DNA of 21,252 nt from an uncultured Bacteroidia bacterium. Lineage in GTDB: Bacteria; Bacteroidota; Bacteroidia; Bacteroidales; UBA932. The notes beneath the pieces are model-generated. The model searched no databases and was not told the origin of the DNA. It saw nothing but the letters and a program-made list of their open reading frames with translations. Each line of letters begins with the position of its first letter. The stretch's first letter is position 1. Location of the stretch: NCBI GenBank assembly GCA_902795785.1, contig CADBMK010000172.1, positions 1-21,252 on the forward strand, in the 5' to 3' direction. The position numbers and the translations under genes are program-made. Of the stretch, positions 1 to 6,130 are shown one piece after another.

Positions 1-321
1 CTATCGGCAAATCTTGGATATCTGTATGAAAACATGGTTGCACAGATGCTGACTGCATCCGGAAACAAACTCTTTTACCATACCTGGCCAACAGAAAGCG
101 GCAAGCACAATTATGAGATAGATTTCCTTCTTTCGCGCGGAACCAAGATTACTCCCGTCGAGGTGAAATCATCCACTTACAAGACACATGTCTCTTTGGA
201 CCATTTCTGCGAGAAGTATTCTTCGCGGATATCGAATGACAGGTATCTGGTATATACGAAGGATTATGCCAAGGAAGGCACTGTCAAGTACCTTCCTGCT
301 TATATGGCTTATTTCTTATGA
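1..321 (+). CDS. C-terminal part of DUF4143-type AAA ATPase (5' end outside window)
   Basis: The frame is open from base 1, so the gene begins upstream; 106 residues are visible. The opening residues (LGYLYENMVAQML) and the later pattern YEIDFLL...PVEVKS match the C-terminal DUF4143 domain of a large family of AAA ATPases that is common and often multicopy in Bacteroidota. Within it, Glu-Ile-Asp followed by Glu-Val-Lys is the PD-(D/E)xK nuclease-like signature of this domain. The ATPase part with Walker motifs would lie upstream and cannot be seen. The cellular role of these proteins is poorly known. The gene stops 36 bases before a hairpin that could terminate it. The family call rests on motif recall, but the pattern is characteristic. 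Confidence 0.8.
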   Translation, partial: LSANLGYLYENMVAQMLTASGNKLFYHTWPTESGKHNYEIDFLLSRGTKITPVEVKSSTYKTHVSLDHFCEKYSSRISNDRYLVYTKDYAKEGTVKYLPAYMAYFL

Positions 322-356
322 TCAATCAGTAGGGATCTTTGAGACATTTTTATATG

Positions 357-391
357 AAAAACCCCATCTGACGTGTGTCAGACGGGGTTTC
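357..391. terminator. Intrinsic terminator, probably bidirectional
   Basis: The arms 359-372 and 377-390 pair over 14 positions with one A/C mismatch (366/383) and a four-base loop. Read on the minus strand the hairpin is followed by TTTTT, a good U-tract for ending the rplS-tRNA-Arg transcript. Read on the plus strand it ends in TTTCTT and could also end the DUF4143 gene. Confidence 0.8.
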
Positions 392-394
392 TTG

Positions 395-468
395 TGACTC
401 CTACAGGATTCAAACCTGTAACCTTTTGATCCGTAGTCAAATGCTCTATTCAGTTGAGCTAAGGAGCC
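395..468 (-). tRNA. tRNA-Arg (anticodon ACG)
   Basis: The minus strand folds as a complete 74-base cloverleaf. The acceptor stem GGCTCCT pairs with AGGAGTC (one G-T pair), there is an A discriminator, the anticodon stem is TTTGA/TCAAA, and the loop CTACGGA gives anticodon ACG. The T arm carries TTTGAATC in its expected position. A34 implies conversion to inosine by TadA so that it reads CGU, CGC and CGA. CCA is not encoded (the next bases are CAA), as is usual in this phylum. It lies 19 bases downstream of rplS and upstream of a terminator, so it is probably co-transcribed with rplS. Confidence 0.95.
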
Positions 469-473
469 TCGTT

Positions 474-487
474 AGGTCCTAGGACCT
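474..487. repeat. 14-bp perfect palindrome between rplS and tRNA-Arg
   Basis: AGGTCCT (474-480) is followed directly by AGGACCT (481-487). It starts right after the rplS stop codon and ends six bases before the tRNA 5' end. As RNA it can fold into a five-pair stem with a CUAG loop. A role in separating mRNA from tRNA is conjecture. Confidence 0.5.
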
Positions 488-865
488 TTATTTCTCGTCA
501 GAAGCGAAGATTGCCTTCTTCTCCTTGATGCGAGCCTTCTTACCTGCGAGTTCACGGAGATAGAAGATTCTTGCTCTACGAACCTTACCGATCTTGTTAA
601 CCTCGATTGAATCGATGAATGGTGACTGATAAGGGAAAATTCTTTCAACACCTACACCGCTGGCAATCTTACGAACGGTAAAAGTTCTTGTGTAAGGAGA
701 GCCACCCTTAATCTGGATGACAGTTCCCTTGAACTTCTGAAGTCTGTCTTTATCACCTTCCTTAATTCTGTAGGTTACAGTGATTGTATCACCTGCCTTG
801 AATTCTGGAAGCTCTGCAGCTTTTTCGTTAACAAAAGCCTGCTCTGCAATTTTAATCAAATCCAT
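488..865 (-). CDS. rplS: 50S ribosomal protein L19
   Basis: The protein is 125 residues, slightly longer than the usual 115-120. L19 sits at the 30S-50S interface of the ribosome. Recognisable family features are the start MDLIKIAE, the central VGVERIFPYQSPFIDSI, and the basic stretch KVGKVRRARIFYLR followed by GKKARIKEK. The extra length is a Lys/Ala/Ser-rich tail (KKAIFASDEK) and a short loop near residue 55. The frame opens two codons earlier with TTG, but the ATG at 865 gives the canonical N-terminus and is preferred. It has its own promoter, and the leader is about 70 bases. It probably shares a transcript with the downstream tRNA-Arg. Confidence 0.96.
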   Translation of the reverse strand: MDLIKIAEQAFVNEKAAELPEFKAGDTITVTYRIKEGDKDRLQKFKGTVIQIKGGSPYTRTFTVRKIASGVGVERIFPYQSPFIDSIEVNKIGKVRRARIFYLRELAGKKARIKEKKAIFASDEK

Positions 866-940
866 TTTCAATAAACTTTATTTCGCAACTTTACGTTTAA
901 TCTTTAACGACCGTAAGAGGTTGCTTTTGGTTTGGGATTG

Positions 941-970
941 CAAAGGTAGGAAAAATATCCTTTCTGCAAA
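941..970 (-). promoter_or_regulatory. rplS promoter (Bacteroidota type)
   Basis: The minus strand reads TTTG (970-967), an 18-base spacer, then TACCTTTG (948-941), matching the Bacteroidota -33/-7 consensus TTTG and TAnnTTTG. It is the best two-element match in the window, as expected for a ribosomal protein gene. The predicted start of transcription is near 935. Confidence 0.7.
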
Positions 971-998
971 ACTTTTTTATGGATTTTTACAGTATTTT

Positions 999-2189
999 CT
1001 AGAAAATATTTTTCTCCTTGTCAAAGAGCTGCTTGTCATCCCTGGTGAGGCTAGGCTTGAAGGAATCGCTGCTGCGAATGGCCTCAATAGCCTCTTTCTC
1101 GCTCTTGCTGAGTTTATGAGGAATCCAGACAAGAATCTTCACATAGAGGTCTCCCCTGCCATAACCGTTGACAGAAGGCAATCCTTTGCCGCGAAGTTTC
1201 ACAACTGTGCCTGACTGAGTACCAGGCTCCACCTTAATCTTATAGCTGCCGTCGAGACAAGGAATGGATATCTCTGAACCAAGCATGGCGTCGGTAACTG
1301 AAATAACCTGAGAATAGAACAGGTTGTTACCATCACGCTTAAGGTCAGGATGCTCGATTTCCTCTATAACGACAAGAAGGTCGCCATTGACTCCGCCACG
1401 CTGCGCCGCATGTCCCTCGCCGCGGACGGTAAGCTGCATTCCGGCCTCAACACCTGCAGGAATGTTTACCTTGACGGTTTCCTTCTTGCGGATTACGCCG
1501 GTACCGCCACAGGTATGGCAAGGATTGGTAACGACCTTACCCTCACCGTTACACTGAGGACAGGTGGTATACTGGATAGTCCTTCCGAAGATGGAATTGA
1601 CAACCTGCTTATACTGGCCGGTACCCTGACACTGAGGACAGGTCTTGATGTCAGAATCACTCTTGGCACCCTTTCCGTTACAGTCAGGACAAGGACGATA
1701 GCGTTCAAGGACAATCTCCTTGCTGCAACCGTTGGCAATCTCCTGAAGGGTAAGCTTAACCCTGGTACGGATGTCACGGCCTCTGTTGACGCGGGTTCCG
1801 CTTGACCTTGCGCCTCCGCCGAAACCGCCGAAGCCGCTGAAACCTCCGAATCCGCCGGCACCGCCGAAGAGGTTATTGAGGAGGTCGTCGAGATTCATTC
1901 CCGCAAAGCCGCCTCCGAATCCGCCTGCGCCACCGGCTGCACCGCCGTCTACTCCAGCAAATCCGAACTGGTCGTACTTCTGCTTCTTCTGCTCGTCACT
2001 GAGGACATCGTAAGCCTCGGAAGCCTCCTTGAATTTCTCCTCCGCCTCTTTCTTCTCGGCGTCGGTACCGTTAACCCAGCGGTCAGGATGCCACTTCAAA
2101 GCCAGCTTCCTGTACGCCATCTTTATATCATTGGCACTTGCGTTCCTGTCAACGCCAAGCACCTCGTAATAATCTCTTTTCTCAGCCAT
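999..2189 (-). CDS. dnaJ: Chaperone protein DnaJ (Hsp40, type I)
   Basis: This 396-residue cytosolic co-chaperone stimulates the ATPase of DnaK and delivers unfolded substrates to it. The order is that of a type I DnaJ: a J domain (about 5-75) with the HPD triad at 34-36; a Gly/Phe-rich linker (about 82-128); a zinc-binding region with four CxxCxGxG repeats (cysteines 167/170, 184/187, 210/213, 224/227); and the C-terminal substrate-binding domains. The J domain carries a short insertion after HPD (RWVNGTDAEKKEAEE), common in Bacteroidota. The gene lies 14 bases downstream of grpE and forms an operon with it; dnaK and hrcA are not adjacent. Unusually for this phylum, the start is preceded by a perfect Shine-Dalgarno sequence. 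Confidence 0.97.
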   Translation of the reverse strand: MAEKRDYYEVLGVDRNASANDIKMAYRKLALKWHPDRWVNGTDAEKKEAEEKFKEASEAYDVLSDEQKKQKYDQFGFAGVDGGAAGGAGGFGGGFAGMNLDDLLNNLFGGAGGFGGFSGFGGFGGGARSSGTRVNRGRDIRTRVKLTLQEIANGCSKEIVLERYRPCPDCNGKGAKSDSDIKTCPQCQGTGQYKQVVNSIFGRTIQYTTCPQCNGEGKVVTNPCHTCGGTGVIRKKETVKVNIPAGVEAGMQLTVRGEGHAAQRGGVNGDLLVVIEEIEHPDLKRDGNNLFYSQVISVTDAMLGSEISIPCLDGSYKIKVEPGTQSGTVVKLRGKGLPSVNGYGRGDLYVKILVWIPHKLSKSEKEAIEAIRSSDSFKPSLTRDDKQLFDKEKNIF

Positions 2190-2197
2190 AATAATCT

Positions 2198-2206
2198 ACC
2201 TCCTTA
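2198..2206 (-). promoter_or_regulatory. Strong Shine-Dalgarno sequence for dnaJ
   Basis: The minus strand reads TAAGGAGGT, ending eight bases before the dnaJ ATG. This is a full match to the 16S rRNA anti-Shine-Dalgarno at optimal spacing. Its TAA is also the stop codon of grpE, so termination and re-initiation are tightly coupled. No other start in this window has such a sequence. Confidence 0.85.
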
Positions 2207-2776
2207 TGCTCCGACTATAACCTTGGCGAAGCGGAGCACCTTGCCATTGAGAAGATATCCCGTCTGGGCGACGTCGATGATCTTGCCCTTGAGTTCCTCG
2301 CTTGGAGCCGGGAACTGGGTAACGGCCTCGTGGAAGTCGGTATCGAATACCTCTCCCCTGGCCTTGATTGGCTCAAGTCCCTTGGTCTTAAGGAAGGTAA
2401 GGAGCTTATTGAATATGATTACAGGGCCCTGCTCGAGATCCTTTTCAGGATCGAGATTCAGTGCCCTGAATGCGCTTTCACAATCGTCAAGAACAGGAAG
2501 AAGTCCCTTGATGATATCAGAAGAAGCATTCTTGACAAGTTCAAGACGGTCCTCCGCATTGCGACGGCGGAAAGTTTCGAACTCTGCCATAAGGCGGATG
2601 TAGTCATCCTTCTCCTTCTTCAGGTCAGCCTCAGCCTTTGCAAGCTTCTCTTCAAGTTCATTAAGCTTAGCATCAGCCTTGACCTCTGTCTCCTTGGCTT
2701 CATTCTGTTTTGCCTCAGCCTGCCTGGCTTCTGCCTTTCTGGTTTCTTCCTTCTTATCTTCTTTTATCTTTGACAT
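2204..2776 (-). CDS. grpE: Nucleotide exchange factor GrpE
   Basis: This 190-residue protein releases ADP from DnaK and so resets the DnaK-DnaJ cycle. The N-terminal 45 residues are a highly charged Lys/Glu/Ala-rich segment of low complexity (repeated KAEARQAEAKQNEAK-like units). A long coiled coil (about 45-85) contains YIRLMAEFETFRRRNAED, typical of the GrpE dimer helix. The C-terminal beta domain has GEVFDTDFHEAVTQ and ends ...GYLLNGKVLRFAKVIVG, the family hallmark. It is the first gene of the grpE-dnaJ operon, with an AT-rich leader of about 85 bases after a TATTTTTG promoter element. The start has no Shine-Dalgarno sequence. Confidence 0.97.
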   Translation of the reverse strand: MSKIKEDKKEETRKAEARQAEAKQNEAKETEVKADAKLNELEEKLAKAEADLKKEKDDYIRLMAEFETFRRRNAEDRLELVKNASSDIIKGLLPVLDDCESAFRALNLDPEKDLEQGPVIIFNKLLTFLKTKGLEPIKARGEVFDTDFHEAVTQFPAPSEELKGKIIDVAQTGYLLNGKVLRFAKVIVGA

Positions 2777-2865
2777 GGCACTATAATATTTCTAAATAAG
2801 TTGAATTATATAATTTTTATAATTTTAATAATTCTGTTAATTCAGAAACAAAAAATCTGCCAAGC

Positions 2866-2873
2866 CAAAAATA
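2866..2873 (-). promoter_or_regulatory. Probable -7 promoter element of grpE-dnaJ
   Basis: The minus strand reads TATTTTTG, matching TAnnTTTG. It lies between the end of the nuclease gene and grpE. No clear -33 element was found. Confidence 0.5.
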
Positions 2874-2899
2874 TGACAAAGTGTCAGTCTGCCGATGAC

Positions 2900-3754
2900 C
2901 TACCTGGAATGCTTGCGGGCATATTTGGGATCGAATGCCATATTGAGTGCGTGAGCAAGACGGTATCCTGCATTGCGAAGCTCGATCTTGGTAAGTTCGG
3001 TGTGCTTGAGGATCCACTTGGAATTCAGTTTGTCACCCTCCTTAACACTGAAACGGCACTCCTGACAGAGATTGGCCACGTTCTGTCCCCAGTCATAGAT
3101 ATCTCCCTTGCAGATTTCGTCAATTTCCTCCTGTGAGCAGTTGTCACAGATCTCAGCGATGTCGGAGAAGCTGAACGGAAGAGGAGTTACAACCATGAAA
3201 TAATCCCATACCTTGTGATATGTGGTCTGCTCCCCTGAGAAAGTGACCTCATACTTGCCGATATTCTCGTGCATCGCCGCATAGCGTACATGTCCCGGGC
3301 AATGCATGTCACCCATAAGGTGGGTAAGCATTGCAACCTCCTTCCACTGTACTGAATCAGGAAAGTCCGATGCATGGGCGAGGTCCTGCATGCAATGGTC
3401 AGCAAAATAAACGGCATTGGTGAGGTGACGGCCCGTCTCAGGATGCTTGAGGGTATTATATGGACGGTTGTTCTCATCAACCTCGAATGTATGGGCATGA
3501 CCTGTGCCGCCTGTCCATTCAAGCGGGAAGGTGGCGTCAAGCTGCTTGCGGTAATCGTCACAATATGAGGCGATGGCAACCAGAGCGGTGCCATGCATAA
3601 TCTTGTCGATGCGCTTCTGTGTGGTTTCGGTGAGATGGTTTTCTGCAATCTTTGCCACTGTGGCGTGTCCCATGCGGCCCCAGCCAAATGATGGAGCTGA
3701 GATCACCGCAGCAGTAAAAAGAAGGGCTGCAGCCTTGAGGAATTTAGTTGTCAT
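2900..3754 (-). CDS. Secreted S1/P1-type zinc nuclease
   Basis: The protein is 284 residues with an N-terminal signal peptide (about 1-24). Cleavage before Trp25 would leave WGRMGH at the new N-terminus, as in mature S1/P1 nucleases, where the N-terminal Trp binds zinc. All nine zinc-ligand positions of P1 nuclease seem present: Trp25, His30, Asp66, a His in GHAHTF (86 or 88), His145, Asp149 and His155 in HLMGDMHCPGH, and His180 and Asp184 in YHKVWD. The spacings 5, 4, 6 and 4 agree with the family. Family members cut single-stranded DNA and RNA and remove 3'-phosphates of nucleotides; here it would act in the periplasm or outside the cell. It is divergent from a phosphodiesterase fusion gene, suggesting a shared role in phosphate or nucleotide salvage. 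Confidence 0.92.
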   Translation of the reverse strand: MTTKFLKAAALLFTAAVISAPSFGWGRMGHATVAKIAENHLTETTQKRIDKIMHGTALVAIASYCDDYRKQLDATFPLEWTGGTGHAHTFEVDENNRPYNTLKHPETGRHLTNAVYFADHCMQDLAHASDFPDSVQWKEVAMLTHLMGDMHCPGHVRYAAMHENIGKYEVTFSGEQTTYHKVWDYFMVVTPLPFSFSDIAEICDNCSQEEIDEICKGDIYDWGQNVANLCQECRFSVKEGDKLNSKWILKHTELTKIELRNAGYRLAHALNMAFDPKYARKHSR

Positions 3755-3803
3755 AAATAGTTTGTGGTATTTTGTGGTATTATTAGTAAAAGGATAATTC
3801 CGT

Positions 3804-3811
3804 CAAATATA
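3804..3811 (-). promoter_or_regulatory. Probable -7 promoter element of the S1/P1 nuclease gene
   Basis: The minus strand reads TATATTTG, 49 bases before the start codon. It lies 13 bases from the outward-facing element of the divergent gene, so the two promoters are nearly back to back. Confidence 0.55.
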
Positions 3812-3824
3812 CGCAGTAATTTTA

Positions 3825-3832
3825 TATATTTG
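3825..3832 (+). promoter_or_regulatory. Probable -7 promoter element of the metallophosphoesterase-GDPD gene
   Basis: The plus strand reads TATATTTG, 30 bases before the ATG at 3863. No convincing -33 element was found. Confidence 0.55.
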
Positions 3833-3862
3833 TCCAAAACCTAATAACCCAAATTATCTACA

Positions 3863-6130
3863 ATGAAGAAATTAATTATTGCTCTGACCGTCCTGTCATT
3901 TTTGACCATGCAGGGCGCTGATGCCCGCACGGTTACAGGTAAGGTACACAGCGGAAAGAAAAACCTTTCCGGAGTTATCGTGACAGACGGCGCATCGTTC
4001 ACGAAGACATCGGGAAACGGTACGTTCAAACTTGAGATTGACGATGCCGCAAAATTCGTATGGGTTGTGACCCCTTCAGGCTACACCGCAGACTACAGCA
4101 GCGGCACCCCTGAATTCTACAGGGTGGCCACCGCGGAGACCACAAGCTACGACTTCGACCTCATAGCAACCAGAAAAGGCGCGGACTTCACCCTCTTTTC
4201 AATCTCAGACCCACAGATCAAGACTCAGGAACAGTTCGACGAATTCATCGGAAAGCCACTCGAGGCCATCATTGACGAGGCCGCCAAGTATAAGGACAAC
4301 GTACCTACCGTAGGCGTATTCCTCGGCGACAACGTTTGGGACAGCTACGACCTTTTCGGCCCATACAAGGAGAACCTCAAGAGAGCCGGAATTCCATTCT
4401 ACGCAGTAATCGGAAACCACGACTACAACAAATCTGAGAAAGGATGGGAGTGCGCCAGGAAATTCGAGGCGGCATTCGGTCCTACCTACTACGCCTTCCA
4501 GCTTGGAAAGGACTATGTAATCGTCCTGAACAACATAATGTACAGAGGCAACAAGAAATACACGGAAGGCTATTATCCTGAGGTACAGAACTTCCTCAAG
4601 GGGCTTCTGGAATTCATCCCTAAGGGAACCCACCTCTTCATCGCCCAGCACAGCCCTGTCAAGGAATGGTGGAACGGACGCACCATCGTGGACGGAGACA
4701 AGGTCCTTGCAATGCTCGACGGCTACAAGGTTGACTTCATAAGCGGCCATACCCACATCCAGAACAACATAGACTACACTCCTGACATCCACGAGCGCAA
4801 CGCGGCTTCAATCTGCGGCTCCTGGTGGACATCCAAGATCTGCAACGACGGTACCCCTAGGGGTTTTGAGGTATTCACCGCCGAGAAGGGACAGCTGAAG
4901 AATTACTACAAGCCTGTCGATCATCCTGCAGACTATATCTCAGAAGTCATCAAGCCTGGACAGATTCAGATTCATCCTAACGAAGTCCTCGTAAACGTGT
5001 GGGACTACGACAGCAGATGGACGGTTGAATGGAGCGAGGACGGAGTGCAGAAGGGGGCCATGAAGCAGGTCGAGGGAATAAGTCCTGACTACACGGCGGA
5101 AATCCTGGAATTCTTTGAGAAGAATAACGCCTGGAAGCAGGAATACAAGCAGCCAAGGAAGAACATCCACTACTTTGCCTGTGAGCCGGGACAGTACTCA
5201 AAGCAGGTCAAGATCAAGGTTACAAGTCCTTACGGAGTTGTAAACGAGCACACCGTTGACCTCACGCCTATGGGATACCTTGACGTACAGGCACACCGCG
5301 GAGGCGCAGGACTTATGCCTGAGAACACCTGGTATTCAATGCGCAACGCCATCGACATGGGAGTCAACACCCTTGAGTTTGACCTCCAGATCTCAAAGGA
5401 CAAGAAGGTGGTGGTTTCACACGACGCATACTTCCACTCACGCTACGCAACCCGTCCTGACGGAAGCGAGGTGAAGAAGGGCGAGCCTCTGGAATACATC
5501 TACACCATGCCTTACGACTCAGTATTGAAATACGACGTAGGAAAGCGTCCGGGCAACGTATGGCCTGACAAGGCACAGATCTGCTGCGTCAAGCCGCTTG
5601 CAGGCGACCTCATCGACATGGTGGAGGCTTACACGCAGTACAAAGGACTCTCCCCTATGCGCTACAACATTGAAATAAAGAGCCGCAAGGGCAAGGGCGA
5701 AGGCACCGACTGGCCTGACTATAAGGAGTTCTGCGACAGATGTCTGGACCTTCTTCTCAGTAAAGGACTTGGAGACCGCCTCGTCGTCCAGTGCTTTGAT
5801 ACAAGGGCGCTCGAATACATGCACGAGAAATATCCTCAGGTAAAGCTTTCATTCCTTACCGACAAGGAGTATCACAGCTGGGAGGAAATCAAGGCACAGC
5901 TCACATTCCTTCCTGAATGGATCAGCCCTAACTACAAGGTTGTCACAAAGGAAATGGTGGAAGGAGCCCACAAGGAAGGTGTAAAGATTGTTCCTTGGAC
6001 CTGCGACGACAAGGAAGAGATGAAGGCAGTAATTTCAACCGGCATCGACGCCCTGATCACCAACTACCCTGACAGACTTCTCGAAATCACGAGAGGATAC
6101 TCGTCAGCAGTTCTCTGGACACACAGTTAG
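3863..6130 (+). CDS. Secreted two-enzyme fusion: calcineurin-like metallophosphoesterase plus glycerophosphodiester phosphodiesterase
   Basis: The protein is 755 residues. A signal peptide (about 1-21) precedes a small beta domain (22-105) like the N-terminal domain of Bacteroidota metallophosphoesterases. The metallophosphoesterase core (about 108-340) has Asp116 in SDPQ, GD156 with Asp160, GNHD (184-187), His263 and GHTH (295-298); the usual motif-I His is Gln118. A C-terminal beta domain follows (about 345-470). The second enzyme, GDPD, spans about 473-745 with HRG (478-480), PEN (486-488), Glu505, Asp507, His520 and Glu604, so its metal and acid-base residues look intact. GDPD splits glycerophosphodiesters into glycerol-3-phosphate and an alcohol; the first domain presumably hydrolyses a phosphoester. 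There is no internal stop or frameshift, so the fusion is real. The substrates are unknown. Confidence 0.93.
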   Translation: MKKLIIALTVLSFLTMQGADARTVTGKVHSGKKNLSGVIVTDGASFTKTSGNGTFKLEIDDAAKFVWVVTPSGYTADYSSGTPEFYRVATAETTSYDFDLIATRKGADFTLFSISDPQIKTQEQFDEFIGKPLEAIIDEAAKYKDNVPTVGVFLGDNVWDSYDLFGPYKENLKRAGIPFYAVIGNHDYNKSEKGWECARKFEAAFGPTYYAFQLGKDYVIVLNNIMYRGNKKYTEGYYPEVQNFLKGLLEFIPKGTHLFIAQHSPVKEWWNGRTIVDGDKVLAMLDGYKVDFISGHTHIQNNIDYTPDIHERNAASICGSWWTSKICNDGTPRGFEVFTAEKGQLKNYYKPVDHPADYISEVIKPGQIQIHPNEVLVNVWDYDSRWTVEWSEDGVQKGAMKQVEGISPDYTAEILEFFEKNNAWKQEYKQPRKNIHYFACEPGQYSKQVKIKVTSPYGVVNEHTVDLTPMGYLDVQAHRGGAGLMPENTWYSMRNAIDMGVNTLEFDLQISKDKKVVVSHDAYFHSRYATRPDGSEVKKGEPLEYIYTMPYDSVLKYDVGKRPGNVWPDKAQICCVKPLAGDLIDMVEAYTQYKGLSPMRYNIEIKSRKGKGEGTDWPDYKEFCDRCLDLLLSKGLGDRLVVQCFDTRALEYMHEKYPQVKLSFLTDKEYHSWEEIKAQLTFLPEWISPNYKVVTKEMVEGAHKEGVKIVPWTCDDKEEMKAVISTGIDALITNYPDRLLEITRGYSSAVLWTHS

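Noticed and set aside
1..321. DUF4143 gene considered as part of a defence or toxin-antitoxin island
   Set aside because: Only the 3' end is visible and the neighbours are housekeeping genes; nothing here supports a defence role.
395..468. tRNA-Arg considered as a phage or ICE attachment site
   Set aside because: No integrase and no repeated copy of the tRNA 3' end were seen in the window.
993..1008. 16-base perfect palindrome (TATTTTCT/AGAAAATA) over the dnaJ stop codon, resembling a TTCnnGAA heat-shock element
   Set aside because: It is AT-rich and sits at a gene end, and TTCnnGAA elements belong to eukaryotic HSF; no bacterial regulator is implied, and there is no U-tract terminator.
1493..1861. 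Ala/Val/Ser-rich frame overlapping dnaJ
   Set aside because: It arises from the GC-rich zinc-finger and Gly-rich codons of dnaJ in another frame.
4205..4792. 195-codon open frame on the minus strand inside the phosphoesterase fusion gene
   Set aside because: The sense frame carries all metallophosphoesterase motifs over this stretch; the antisense frame is Val/Leu-rich with no motif, as expected of a shadow.
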